Below are positions 41,601-52,839 of a stretch of DNA of 64,000 bases, one piece after another. The number at the start of each line of letters is the position of its first letter. Position 1 is the first letter of the stretch. The notes below the pieces were generated by a model. It did not search any database and was not told the origin of the DNA. It saw only the letters and a program-made list of their open reading frames with translations. The DNA is taken from the NCBI GenBank assembly GCA_020631735.1, contig CM036179.1, forward strand, positions 24,791,063 through 24,855,062. The letters run 5' to 3'. The position numbers and the translations under genes were made by a program. The stretch comes from Saccharum officinarum. Lineage: Eukaryota; Streptophyta; Magnoliopsida; Poales; Poaceae.

Positions 41601-41982
41601 TCATGTCCTTCCTTTTATGTGCATCTCCACCATAATCATCATTTCATGTCCATGCACTATCTCTTTGTGATCTTGTGGCCACCACTCCTTGCCACATACA
41701 CCTTCATCACATGTGTTGCTTATGCCTAACTCAAAACACTTAACACGTGGCATTAGCAATTTGATGTCATTAATTACCAAAACCAAACTTGGGCTTTCAG
41801 CTGCACCGAATAAAAGGTATGGAAAATTATTTTTTTCATATTAATATCTGTTAACTACATATGGGTATGAAAAATAATTCATTTTCAACTAATATTGCAG
41901 GAGGAGGGCAGCAGAAGAAGAAGTTGGACCATCCCAAGCAAAAAAGAAGAAGGCAGTAGCTCAGAAAAAAGAACCCACCTAA
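38667..41982 (+). pseudogene. MULE transposase-derived ORF lacking the DDE core, split by an LTR
   Basis: Exons 38667-38686, 38790-39713 continued at 41805-41816 (across the solo LTR), and 41901-41982. The N-terminal MULE domain (around residues 7-120) is followed directly by a SWIM zinc finger (CSC, then CKHALAW, about 39337-39395) and a CCHC knuckle (CHRCGGFGHFSKTC, 39631-39672), then a lysine-rich tail. The catalytic transposase domain that normally lies between is absent, so this was already a deletion derivative before the LTR insertion. The tail stops at 41982. One base slip would give a longer lysine-rich tail ending LLDMLNDGK near 42085, so a frameshift is likely. Confidence 0.8.
39714..41799 (-). 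mobile_element. solo LTR of a SIRE-like family inside the MULE transposase exon
   Basis: 2086 bp, with minus-strand ends TGAAAGCCCAAG and CCTTACA. It is flanked by the perfect duplication GCTGC (39709-39713 and 41800-41804). The same family as the solo LTR at 50248-52342, in opposite orientation. The TATA box is at 40588-40596 (minus). U3 at about 40636-41135 is packed with GACCGGACGC-type palindromes. No internal region. Confidence 0.95.
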
Positions 41983-42672
41983 GAAGAAGAAGACACCAGT
42001 GAAGAAGAAATTGATGAAAAATGCAGCAGCTCCACAAGCACAGGCTGTTAGAAGCCTGCTTGATATGCTAAATGATGGGAAGTAATGAAGCTACAACTTA
42101 TTTTGTGTGTAATGGCAAATGGCCTTTATGGCCTGTGAACCTGACATATGTAATGGCCTGTGAACCTGATATGTAATGGCCTGTGAACCTGACCAAGTGG
42201 CTGTGACTCTGAACTTGTATGTCAACCTGGAATGCTAAATTAAGTGGTTGCTAAATTATTTATGTCGTGGAAAGCTGTGAATGCTCTTAGTTCAAAAGAA
42301 TTTCTTTGTTGCAAGCAGTCCAGGTTCAAGGCAACCTGTGACTTTTACTGATTTTTTCTGGAATGGACAGGTTCAAGGCAACCTGTCATTTTTACTGATT
42401 TTTTCTGAAATGGACAGCACGTGTGATTTTTCCTGGAATGGACACAAGATGCTGCTTAAATTTTTCAAAAATCTGGAATGCATAGCACACAAGTGCTTGC
42501 ATCTGGAATGTTTCAAAAATCAACACAGGATGCTGCTCGAATTTTTCACTAATTTGATACAGAAATGCATAGCACACTGCTCATCCAATTCAGGCATCAA
42601 ACAAACAAATTTGAGCAGCATTCATCCATCCATTTTCATTCATTGACAGTACAAAGAAACTCTACAGTACAG

Positions 42673-43272
42673 TCACTTCATCATCTGGGCAACAATTGCA
42701 CCTACCAGTAGACCGACAAGGACACCTACTACAACAGATACATCCATCACAATCTGCATTTTCCTATTACCCAATTCCTCCGTTGCATTACTAATTCGGC
42801 TAGGATCACTAACTGGACTACGATCAACTGTAGGCCTGTTTTCAATTTGCAGCTTCAGCCTCCAAAGTTCAGAGACTACACTGTCCAGAGTATGCTTCAC
42901 ATCTGCAAGTTGTTGCTTCAAATCACCAATAACATCTCCACCATCTGAATCAAGCGGCGACTGGACCAGCATCTGCTTCTCCTTTGCTTGCTTCCGAAAC
43001 CAGGCCTCGTACTGCTCCTCCGAACGGATCCAGCCACAGGTTGTTGGATCACCCTGCAAAACCATAAATCCCTCAAATTGGAACCAAATCACGAAGATTC
43101 AATGAATACTTGAAATCCTTGCCTTTACGTTGTTGGGGCACTTGACGAACGACTCATTCATCGAGTGCTCTTGCTTGCTCAGGATTCGAATGAGAGGAAC
43201 ATGGCAGTCAGGGCAGTCCAATAGGGGGTACCGCCCCCTTTTGCTGCCAGCGGCGATGGAGCTCGAGCTCAT
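42673..43272 (-). CDS. GRF-type zinc-finger protein of the MULE (second ORF)
   Basis: Minus-strand exons 43129-43272 and 42673-43053 (GT-AG intron) give 174 aa. The N-terminal half holds the GRF zinc-finger pattern: LDCPDCHVPL, FVKCPNN joined across the intron to GDPTTCGWIR, then SEEQYEAWFR. A coiled coil (DLKQQLADVKHTLDSVVSEL) and a C-terminal hydrophobic segment (VSVVVGVLVGLLVGAIVAQ) follow, predicting a membrane-anchored product. GRF fingers occur in DNA-repair and topoisomerase proteins and bind single-stranded DNA. Many small GRF proteins in grasses come from transposons. The position, convergent with the transposase ORF, recalls mudrB of MuDR but the protein is unrelated by eye. The frame is intact. 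Confidence 0.85.
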
Positions 43273-43618
43273 CTGGACCCCCTTGCGCCGCCTCCTTGGG
43301 CCACTGCGCCGATCCACCGCCGTCGGAGTCGCCGGTTTAGGGTTCTTGGTTGGGGCTGATTGGGGAGAGACAGGGAGAGTGAGAACGACAGAGACGGCGA
43401 TGGTCACCGCGCCGTTTACATGAAGACGGGATACGGACGGATACGATCGATCATATGCCACGTAAGCCTGCAAAGCGGGCCCAAACGTTTGTCTGGCGTA
43501 CACAATGGCAGATTTCAAAGAAAGTGAAAATTGTAATGGCAGCGTTTCGGATACATGAATTATAATGGCATATTTCAGATAAACAGGAATTGTAATGGCA
43601 CCTATCCAAAAAAAAAGG

Positions 43619-44155
43619 AGAGCTTGCCTCAAGATGAGCACTATAAACTGAGGCCAAGTTTGCCAAAAAAAAAAAACCTGAGGTCAAGTTACTGCAACTG
43701 GCAATGAAAAGTTAGAACTGACGTATTTATATAGAGTGTACCATTCTTCCAGCAATTTTCTGGTGGAAATATTTCCAGATTGTGGTGGAATGAAAACTCT
43801 GTAGATCTCAACGTAGCTAAAATTGTTTATACTTGTCACAGTGAAAGCGTTTGTTGGAGAAATTAAACCATCTCCATGAATATTTCAAACATATCATGGC
43901 ACGATGACCGTCTTATGGGTGGCAGATGCAATGTGAAAACAAAGCTAGGGGTAAAAGTATATAGCTTTGAACTTGATGGATCATGCAACAAAATAACCAT
44001 CATGATCACCCCAGCTCCATGTTCAAAATGATCTGTAAGGTGCTTCAACACCCAACAAACTCTTTTCAAGTAGAACTACATCCATGATATACATGTTTTG
44101 TACAATTTTATCGTTTTTCTGTTTCTTTTCGCCCCAACCAGACCGACAGCAGCTG
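43619..44155. other. intergenic between the MULE and the kinase 3' end
   Basis: AT-rich; nothing recognised. Confidence 0.5.
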
Positions 44156-47100
44156 TCATCTGGGACCAGATAGCTCAATTGGTTCTATTATGAACGACGA
44201 CGAATCATGTGGGTCCTCATGTCTTATAGAGAAACTGTAAGGCACGCCATAAGGAAGAGGTTCTCTATTCAACTCAACGCTGTTTTCCGCCAGTGTGACG
44301 TTAGCTTCAAGAGCGTGCAGAACTTCAGACATCTTAGGCCGCAGTATAGGGTTCGTCTGTGTACATTGGATGATCACATCAACTGAACATTCAAGCTCGA
44401 GAATATCAAATGAATCTCTGAGATCCCTGTCGACCAGCTTATCCAGTTTCTTTTCCTCCTTTAGCTCCCTAACCTGAAGAGGAACATAGGTGTTAAATCT
44501 CTGCAGCGTGGGGTTGAAATATAGTAAATAGTGCGTAAATAAGTGCTCAAAATTTACCCAATCTAGAATCATGCCTTTCTGAGACTGGCCATGTCCATTG
44601 CTCAAGGTTTTAGGACCAGTAATCAGTTCTAACAGGAGAATACCAAACCCATAAACATCAGTCTTTTCTGAGGACTGTCCAGTTGAGAGATACTCAGGAG
44701 CAATATGCCCAATAGTGCCCCGAACTGCAGTAGTAACATGTGATTCCTGACGGTCAAGAAGTTTTGCCAATCCAAAATCCCCAACGATTGCTTCAAAACT
44801 TTCATCAAGCAATATGTTTGCAGCTTTGACATCCCTGTGAATGATCTTAGGATTGCATTGTTCATGAAGGTAGAGTAACCCCCTGGCAGCGCCAAGAGCA
44901 ATCCGCATGCGTTTACTCCAATCAAGAGATGGTTTTCCATTACGGTAATCTGAAAATTGCAACCCCATATATTACAAAGTGATAAGGATATATAAACAGA
45001 TGATATGACTAGCGAAGAACCAACCAAAACACATAGTATTAAGCAAAATATTTACAAGGAATGCGAAGGACTTGCACAGAATGCCAATTGTAGACTTAAA
45101 TAACATTGAAATGTTGTAGACAATTGAGTTACCTCTCAAGCGGTCAGCAACACTGCCATTTGGCATATATGGATATACAAGCAACCGTTCTTTCGAGGTC
45201 ATGCAAAATCCATACAAACGCAAGAGATTCCTGTGCACAGCGAGGCCAATCAACTCAACTTCTGTTTGAAATTGGACTTCACCGGTAACATCAGGATCTT
45301 TCAATCTCTTCACTGCCACTAAAGTTCCATTTCTCAAACAGCCTTTATACACAATGCCAAAACCTCCTTGACCTAATATATTCTTCGAATTAAAATTGTC
45401 CGTTGCACTTTGCAGGTCATGAAATGAGAAATGCTTCACGTGACCCAATTCAAATTCTAGATCATGATCTACAAACAAACAAAAACGTCAAATCATGTAT
45501 ATTTAACCTGTAAAGAGAGCATACTACATAGGCTTGGATAATTACCAGCAGAAGCAAAAGGCAAGCGCCATCTGCAATAACTTAGCCAATATACGAACAA
45601 CAAAACTAATATTGTGGAACAGGTGACACTTAAAGAAATTGCCAGAGCTAATTGATGATGGTTCTTGGCCTTTTGGACCTGTCTCGACATTGTCCCTGCC
45701 ATTAATGTACAGTTAAGTTCCAGCTTCTAAAGAATAGATATGTAAAAGATAGGCCATCTGGGAAAACAATTACCATTAGTCATTGCTGTCAGATCCGAAC
45801 AACCATGCACAAATGAGGAATTGCAAAGGAACCGATTTCCCGCAAGACTGAGAAACAAAATAAACAGTTATCTTCAGTGAAATGTCAAAACTATCAGAAA
45901 AGAATGTTCATGCTTAATCTCAGTTTAAGCAATGTAATAAGAGAACTTTAGTGTCAGAAAGGTGGGGAGCAAATAATCATTCATTGCAACTGACAAAAGA
46001 TTTTGGATGAGAAAATGGAGTAAGACTACTCCATCAATTTCAAAAGTACATGGCCTATAGAATTTGTAATCTTACTTTGACATATAAAGCGCACATGCAA
46101 ATTACCCTTTCTCTCCTTTCCCTTATTTATTCTCACCCCCTCTCTTCAACATTTTCTAATAAACAACCCACAAATTGTTCCATACACTATTCCCCAGAAA
46201 TTAACATCATGGATACCATGGTCATCTCCTTGTGTCCTCTGTGTTAATGGTCTCTCTAATCTAGGTGCTTGACCAAAATATGCTTAAAAAGAAATGGAGT
46301 AAGAGAAATAAGAGCTTATACATACACCCCCAACAATTACCTGTAATCATGTGCATAGATTTTTGGAACTGGGCCACTTAAATTGTTGAATGATAAGTCA
46401 CTGAAACATATCACCTTGTCAGTTTAAAGCCAAATAGCCAATAGTTACAACTCAATTGTGTAAAAAAGAGAATCAGAAAGAAACATACAGGAATGTGAGA
46501 CCTGGAAGCCTAGCAACATCTGCCGGAATCGACCCAGACAAGTTATTCCTATCAAGGCGTCTGAGAGATCAACAAAGCAACGGTTTTAATACAAAATACA
46601 TGTTGTAAACTTAAGAAACATTTTTGAAATCAACTCACAGATAATTTAGTCGAGTCAATTGCCCCAATGAACTTGGGATATCACCAATGAACTCGTTACT
46701 AGAAAGGTCAAGAGCATTCAGATTGATCAACTTCCCTATCTCTGGAGGAATTTCACCTGATATTCTGTTGTTTTGTAGTGACCTGAATCAAACTAGCAAT
46801 AAGGTCAGCTATTGAACACAGGTACTATCTCATTTGACAAGGATGGATAGTAGTCATAGTTAGTGAAATCCAACAGGAAATACGACACGTCCAGAATTGA
46901 GAAGGAAATCATCAAATAGCCAATGTTCTTAACTTTTAAGATGGGTGAATGATGCAGCATTATTTTCAAGTTGGATGGCCAATCACACAAAACCAAGAAG
47001 TGACTTCTGATTATGCTTTCTCATTCGGGAGATAACCACTGGCCTAAGCAAATAGTGCTTCCAGACTTTTCATGGTAAACATATTTGTGAGGTGAAGCTG

Positions 47101-48680
47101 TGAAGGTTCTAGATCCACTATGCCAGTGTAGCACAATATACACTAGAAAGTATAAACTAACAATTCATGGTTAAATAATGTTACAAGAATGGTAAGCTAT
47201 AATTGAACTTGTCATGAAAAGAGGAAAAATAGCAAGGAAAATTTTGTGTAACTTTAATTCAACCAACCACCGAATGTAAGGCAAGGAAAATTTTGAAGAC
47301 AAATCATCTTCTCTGCAAAAAAAATTCGAAACCTATCTATTATGAAAAATCAAGCCAGGCAATTGCAGAAACAAATCGGTCTGGATCAGAAAACGACACA
47401 TATATACTTAGGAGCTATGACACACAGCATCAACATGTGTGTAGCAATCTGTGTTCAAGAAGCCATAGAAGGTTGAGAACAACCCAATGGAAACTCTAGC
47501 CATCCTAACCTTGTCAATGGTAGGACAGTGGGTTCTATTTGCTTCCATATGATTCCAAAAATAATTGGGGACACCCAAACCTGCCTTTGGCAATAAAAAG
47601 TTACAAAAGAAGAGTCATCAGGAAAGGCTGTGGTTTTGGACTTTGGTGTGCATGGACCATGGTCTCTTATATTTGTAGACTATCATATTTTGTTCTGTTG
47701 TTGTCCTGACTTTGGAAGGTTGATGATCCAGGCTTATAAGTGGTACACGGGTCCTACGAAGGATTTCCATTCAAAATAATGATATACCAAGAGTGTTATT
47801 GCAATGTTCCTTCACTGCTCTGCAAGGCTGCAAGTGACATGATAGCGACACATCTGTCAGTGTTGGACTAAACTAGGAGCTGGGCCAACTGAACAGACAA
47901 AACATCACATTCATCTTTCCTAGTGTCAATGACAATCCCATTCTTCAACCAGTTCAACTCGAATGCATGCCTATTTTACAGTGTTGTGAACGTGAGGCAC
48001 GCGATGTTACTATGGTAGAGTTGTTGGGGATGAAACAAACAAGAAGCAACCGAAATGGAAAGGTAGGTTCGTCATCCTGAAACGCTCACATTGTCTGGAG
48101 GTGGCTGAGGTTCCCGATGCTCGGCGACAGCGTCCCGGACAAGCCGTTGTTGGCCATCTGGCTGCAGCTCCGCCGCGAAACGAAACGAAACAAAAAACAC
48201 TGTCATTGACCCTCAACAAACAGCCAACGATGGAAAAAAAAAACAAAAAAGGGCCGGGATCAGAGATGGGGGAGAGGTCAGGTCACTCACAGCGAGACGA
48301 CGAACTTGTCCGGCGAGCAGGCGACCATGGACCAGGTGCAGGGATCGACGGAGTAGATGTCCCAGTGGGCCATGACCCCCCTCTCGTCCCGCAGACGGCT
48401 CTTAACCGCCATGAGCGCCGCCACTGCAACAGCCGAGCAAAACCGCGCCAAGAGCATCAGAAATCTCATTCTGCCATTGAAGGCCAAGTCACCAAACCCT
48501 AAACCCCAAGGATAGGAAACCCCAGCCACGGGCCACGGCAAGCGCGCGCGCACCTTCGTAGTTGACCCCCTTGGGCGAGAGCGGCGGGTCCCCGGCCTCC
48601 ACGCCAGCGGCAGCGGCGGCTAGCATCCACGCCGCGACGGCCGCCGCGGCGAGGGGGGTGAGCCGCGGTGCGGCCACCAT
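44156..48680 (-). CDS. LRR receptor-like kinase (LRR-II, like Arabidopsis At5g45780), eleven exons
   Basis: Minus-strand exons: 48554-48680, 48291-48423, 48090-48161, 46639-46782, 46489-46560, 46341-46400, 45774-45847, 45546-45695, 45133-45468, 44558-44949, 44156-44473. In total 1878 nt, 625 aa. A signal peptide (residues 1-29) is followed by an LRR N-terminal cap ([17 protein letters not shown]). Five LRRs lie on 72/144-nt exons, e.g. [20 protein letters not shown]. The transmembrane segment is [20 protein letters not shown]. The kinase has [33 protein letters not shown] and APEYLS, so all catalytic residues are present and it is an RD kinase. It ends EPIELSGPR, the signature of this group. 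SERK/NIK relatives act as co-receptors at the plasma membrane. The ligand is unknown. Intron 3 is about 1.3 kb. Confidence 0.95.
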
Positions 48681-49508
48681 AGCGAGCGGGGGGAGGGGAG
48701 GAGACTGGGGAAGCCAAGCGTAGCTCGAGCGGAGGCGGCGGCGAGGGCGTGGGTGGTGTTGGTGGTGGCCATGGTATATTACCCGGCTGGGGGCGTATCG
48801 AGTCGAGCGCGGTGACGGACACCGCTGCGTAGATTTGCGAGTAGATTTAGAGTGGGGTTTAATTAAGGCGAGAGAATGGAGTAGATTACGTTAATTGGTT
48901 TTTTGAAAAAATAGATTACGTTAATTAAGATTTAAGAGGCAGGGCAGGCGGGTGATTAAGAAGTGGAGACGGGTGGCTGCCGAGGACGGGTGGGGAATTG
49001 TGCCCAGTGTTTGGCGTCCGGCCTCGATTCCCCTTCTTTTTTGTCGCCGCGGTTTTGTTCCTGGGTGTGCCGATACTCCTGGTCCTAGAACAGAAGACTG
49101 GGGAGGACGGAGGAGTGGTAAAAACGGAGATCATATTCTATTCCTCGAGATGGACGGAAACTTGGAAGGGTTTGGCCAGGGAATTGGCGCTTCCGGTCTG
49201 CCAATTACGCCAACTGCTCTCCTTGACCGGTTTTGTTGTGTTTTGTTCGTCTGCTTGCTCCTTCCTGTTTTTCTTTCCTCAAATCAAACGGTTGTTTGTT
49301 CGTTCTGAGAAAGTCATAATATGTTGTGCTTATCTCTCTCTGCTTTTCTCGTTACTCCGTCCTCAAATGGTTTTGTTATTTAGGCACAAATGTTGAAAAT
49401 CTGTGTGTACTATCACTCCCTAGTCCCTACCGCTCTCATATTAACCAGAACCTCCGCCTCCGTTGATATAGCGGAAATGCTCTCTTTAGGACGCCTGACC
49501 GTCTAGAC
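48681..49508. other. kinase promoter and intergenic
   Basis: A GC-rich 5' leader (48681-48840), then AT-rich with GATTACGTTAATT repeated at 48885 and 48912. No gene recognised. Confidence 0.5.
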
Positions 49509-50033
49509 GCCCCGTTCGCTTTGCTGAAAAGAAAAGTTGAAAAGTATTGTTGGCTGATTTGTTGTAAGAGAAAAGAGAGAATTAGGAATTTGGCCTTGAA
49601 AAAAAGTTGTTTCAGGTATCGGGCCCTTTTTTTTTAATTTGGGTATATGGCCCTGAAAAAAAAATCTTAGTTATTAGGCCTTCCGTCAGGTTTGTGAGTG
49701 AAGTCTGTTAGTTTGGGCACGGTAGCTCGAGCGAAAAGACCACTTTGCTCCTCACTTCCCATACACACGGCAGAGTCTGTTATTTGTAGCATGAATGCAA
49801 CAATCATTTACAACATATATCTTATTAGTTTGATTGATTCATGAAATATTTTTGACCTCTAATAATTATGCATGCATTAGCGCTAATTAATCTTGAAAAT
49901 TTAATTTATTGCAAAAAATTACAACAATTTTTAAAAATCTTGGAATTTTGATAAAGACAACATTTTGGATGGCCGTGCCTTAAAATAATATTACAAGCAT
50001 ACATATACGAGAATATATGTGTGGTTGAATGTG

Positions 50034-50122
<89 letters not shown>
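50034..50122. repeat. (AT)n microsatellite, about 44 units
   Basis: An uninterrupted AT dinucleotide run of roughly 88 bp. An open frame of alternating Tyr-Ile over it is an artefact. Confidence 0.97.
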
Positions 50123-50126
<4 letters not shown>

Positions 50127-50247
50127 AACAAAACTCTTTTTTGATTTTTTACTCAGGGGTAAAATGGTCTTTTTACTCCGTATTTAACACCGTTAAGTGT
50201 CAAAACTGACGAAAGACCTGATTCCTAAGCGATTTTTGTTTTGAGGC

Positions 50248-52342
50248 TGAAAGTCCAAGTTTGGTTTTGGTAATTAATGACACTAAGTTGCTAATACCAT
50301 TGTGTTAAGTGATTTGAGCTAGGCATAGCAACACATATGATGAAGGTGCATGGTGGCATGGAGTGATGGCCACAAGATCACAAAAAGATGGTGCATGGAT
50401 ATGAAATGACGATCATGGTGAAGATGCACATGAAATAATGATCATGGTGATCAAGCATGTGGAGACGGACATGGAACAAAGTGATCAAGGCAAAGGTATA
50501 ATCATAGGGTTTGCTTTTGTCGGTCTAAGATGAGTAGAGAAGTGATTGACCGGGTTTACGATTGATAGCCGACTATCAAGAGGGACAATCACGGTTAGCT
50601 CGTGGATCAAGTGCTACTAGGTCATCTTCTTGAGCATATGCATTAGGATATAGTAGAGAGCTAACATATCGTCTTGGAAAATGATTGTGAAAATGCTAAC
50701 ACACATGCACATGGTGTTTTACACATGATGGTGTTGGCACATTTGCGAAGGCGACGGTGTTTGAGCGGTAGTGAGGTGTTTGGGGTTCGCTCTCCCTCCC
50801 GCCGAGCTTGTGAGCACAGGATTCAAGCGTTTTCGGAGAAATGAAATGCCTATTTTCCATTACGCCAGAGGTTGAAAAAGTGGTGAAAGCACGAAGGTGT
50901 TTCATGAGCTAAAACATGTGTTTTAGTGATACACATATGAAATAGTAGCTCATAAGGAACAAGGGCGATCAAGCGGAACGAGAAAACGATAAAGTATCGC
51001 CGAGATACACGCGACAGACGCACGAGCCGGGAGCAACAGACGCTAACGTCAGCGTCTGTCGGGCTACCCTAGCTCGGCCTGTGCGCGCGGGCGCGACAGA
51101 TGCGCTGTCACGAGGGCAACAGACGCGGCCTCGCGCACTGTTCCAGCGTTTGACGCTGTGGAACTGTGCGGGCGCGCGCGAGCGTGAGCGACAGACGCTC
51201 GACGCAGCGTCTGTTGGCCTTGCAGCGTACGCGTCTGATGAACTCGGACGAAAATGTCCTTACTGGACTGCGTCTGTTGCACGACAAACGCTGAGGCTGC
51301 GGAGCGTCGGACGCGTCTATTGCTGAGGAAGTCGACCGTTGAATTTCGGTTGCTGGGACACGTGGCACGCGTAGGAGCGACGGACGCTACTGTGCAGCGT
51401 TTGTCGCCCCCGAAAATCGTCCAATGAAGTTGATAACGGCTAGCTCTTGAGTGAAACGTTATAAATAAGAGGTGGCCGGCCCTTGGGGTTCACTCTTGCA
51501 CATTTGAGATATTAAGGCACACTTTGAGCTAGAGAACTTCCCCTCCACTCATCCCCTTGCTTGATTGCATACTCTAGAGAGATTGAGTGATATTCAAGTG
51601 CATTGCATTGAGAGTTGCATCTAGTGGCACTTGATCTTCGTGTTCACTGTGGATTGCTTGTTACTCTTGGGTGTTTCCCGACACCCTAGACGCCTTGGAG
51701 CAGCGATGGTGTTGAGCTCGACCTTGGAGATTGTTTCGAGCCTCACCAAGTTGATTGTGAGGGGTTCTTGAGCCTTTCCCGCGGGAGTTCACGAATTGGC
51801 TACTCTAGTGGAGCTCGTGGCTTGGAGGATCCCCATCTTGTGAGTGGATGTGCGGCACCCGCTGAGGGTTCAACTCTTGATAGTTGATTAGCTCGTGATC
51901 CATCAAGTGGGTGCATCACCATAACGAGGAGTAGCTTGCCGAGAAGCAAGTGAACCTCAGTAAAAAAATCTTGTGTCATCTCTTTGCTGAGGATTTTTCT
52001 TGTGATTGCTCATTGTGATTGATTCTTCGAATGCATTGCTTCTCTACATCGTTGGTATAAGAATCAAGTCACTTTCTCTTTACTTTCTTGTACTAGTCCT
52101 TGTGTAGTTTGCTTAGTGTAGTCTTTATCACATAGGAGTAAGTAGCTTAATAATTTAGCATTGTTGGTGTGTATTAGAGATCATAGCCTTGCTTCACTAG
52201 AATTGTATAGGTGGCTTGAATAGTGTAGTTGAGCTAGTGCTAGAATTAGCTTAGCCATCTTTTATACTAACGTGGTTGTTTAGTGAAGCTTGTAGATTTT
52301 TAAATAGGCTATTCACCCCCCTCTAGCTATTTGGACCTTACA
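50248..52342 (+). mobile_element. solo LTR of a SIRE-like family, inner layer
   Basis: 2095 bp from TGAAAGTCCAAG to GGACCTTACA, flanked by GAGGC (50243-50247) and GAGAC (52343-52347), a 5-bp duplication with one change. The TATA box TTATAAATAA is at 51469-51478. The U3 array at 50990-51420 is built on ACAGACGC / GCGTCTGT instead of the GACCGGACGC motif seen in related LTRs. It is the same family as 39714-41799. Confidence 0.93.
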
Positions 52343-52482
52343 GAGACCTGATTCCTAAATTCAAAAAAAGGGGCTTGATTCCTAAGAGCAAGTTTTTTGG
52401 AGGCCAAATTCTTAATTCTCTCAATAGAAAAACACCGTTCGTTCGCTGAAAAAGTACGATTGAAAAGACAAGTGAACAGGGC

Positions 52483-52839
52483 AAATGGCTTCTCAGGCCT
52501 GTGCAACGGACCGGCCCAACAGACCTGCGCTTCTATTAATAAACAACCATTGTACACCAATTCTCCAATCCTCGTCGCGACATTCTTCACCCCTGCACCA
52601 TGCCCTCGACCGTTGCGGTAGATTCCACGCGTCGCCAGCCGATCACCGCGACGTTCTCTAGCGCGGGGGTGCCTCGCCGCGGGCACGACACCAGCCTACC
52701 ATGACCTTCTACAGCAGCGGGGGGCACCTCGCCGCAGGAGGCCGCACCCACCTGACCGCCGTTGCTGCCTCCCCCGTTGGGCCCTCGCTGTCTATCCTGT
52801 GTCGTAGCGGATTCCGGCGTGGTCCACGACGACCGCTGC
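52483..52839. other. short GC-rich intergenic segment
   Basis: No gene recognised. Frames on the minus strand lack any family likeness. Confidence 0.5.

Larger units (their letters stand above)
38161..43618. mobile_element. Mutator-like element (MULE) interrupted by a solo LTR
   Basis: Imperfect inverted termini. The left end reads GAAGCCATTACAATT with a second CCATTACAATT at about 38210 and a variant at 38238. The right end carries AATTGTAATGGC / AATTATAATGGC at 43529-43600. Between them are a MURA-like ORF on the plus strand and a GRF zinc-finger ORF on the minus strand, meeting tail to tail. Borders are good to about 10 bp. No clear 9-bp duplication can be assigned because both ends run into T/A tracts. 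Without the LTR the element is about 3.4 kb. Confidence 0.75.
49575..52422. mobile_element. Mutator-type MITE, middle layer
   Basis: Terminal inverted repeats: GAGAGAATTAGGAATTTGGC at 49575 and its complement GCCAAATTCTTAATTCTCTC ending at 52422, with one mismatch. Flanking 9-mers AAGAGAAAA (49566-49574) and AATAGAAAA (52423-52431) match at 8 of 9, the duplication size of Mutator elements. Without the inner LTR it is about 750 bp, non-coding, and carries the (AT)n run. Confidence 0.88.
49509..52482. mobile_element. hAT-type MITE, outer layer of a three-level nest
   Basis: The left part 49509-49574 (GCCCCGTTCGCTTTGCTGAA...GTTGGCTGATTTGTTG) and right part 52423-52482 (AGAAAAACACCGTTCGTTCG...GTGAACAGGGC) are the two halves of the common panicoid MITE also seen at 18374. 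They are split by the Mutator-type MITE 49575-52422. An 8-bp duplication is not clear. Confidence 0.7.

Noticed and set aside
50021..50209. Open frame of alternating Tyr-Ile
   Set aside because: Translation of the (AT)n microsatellite.
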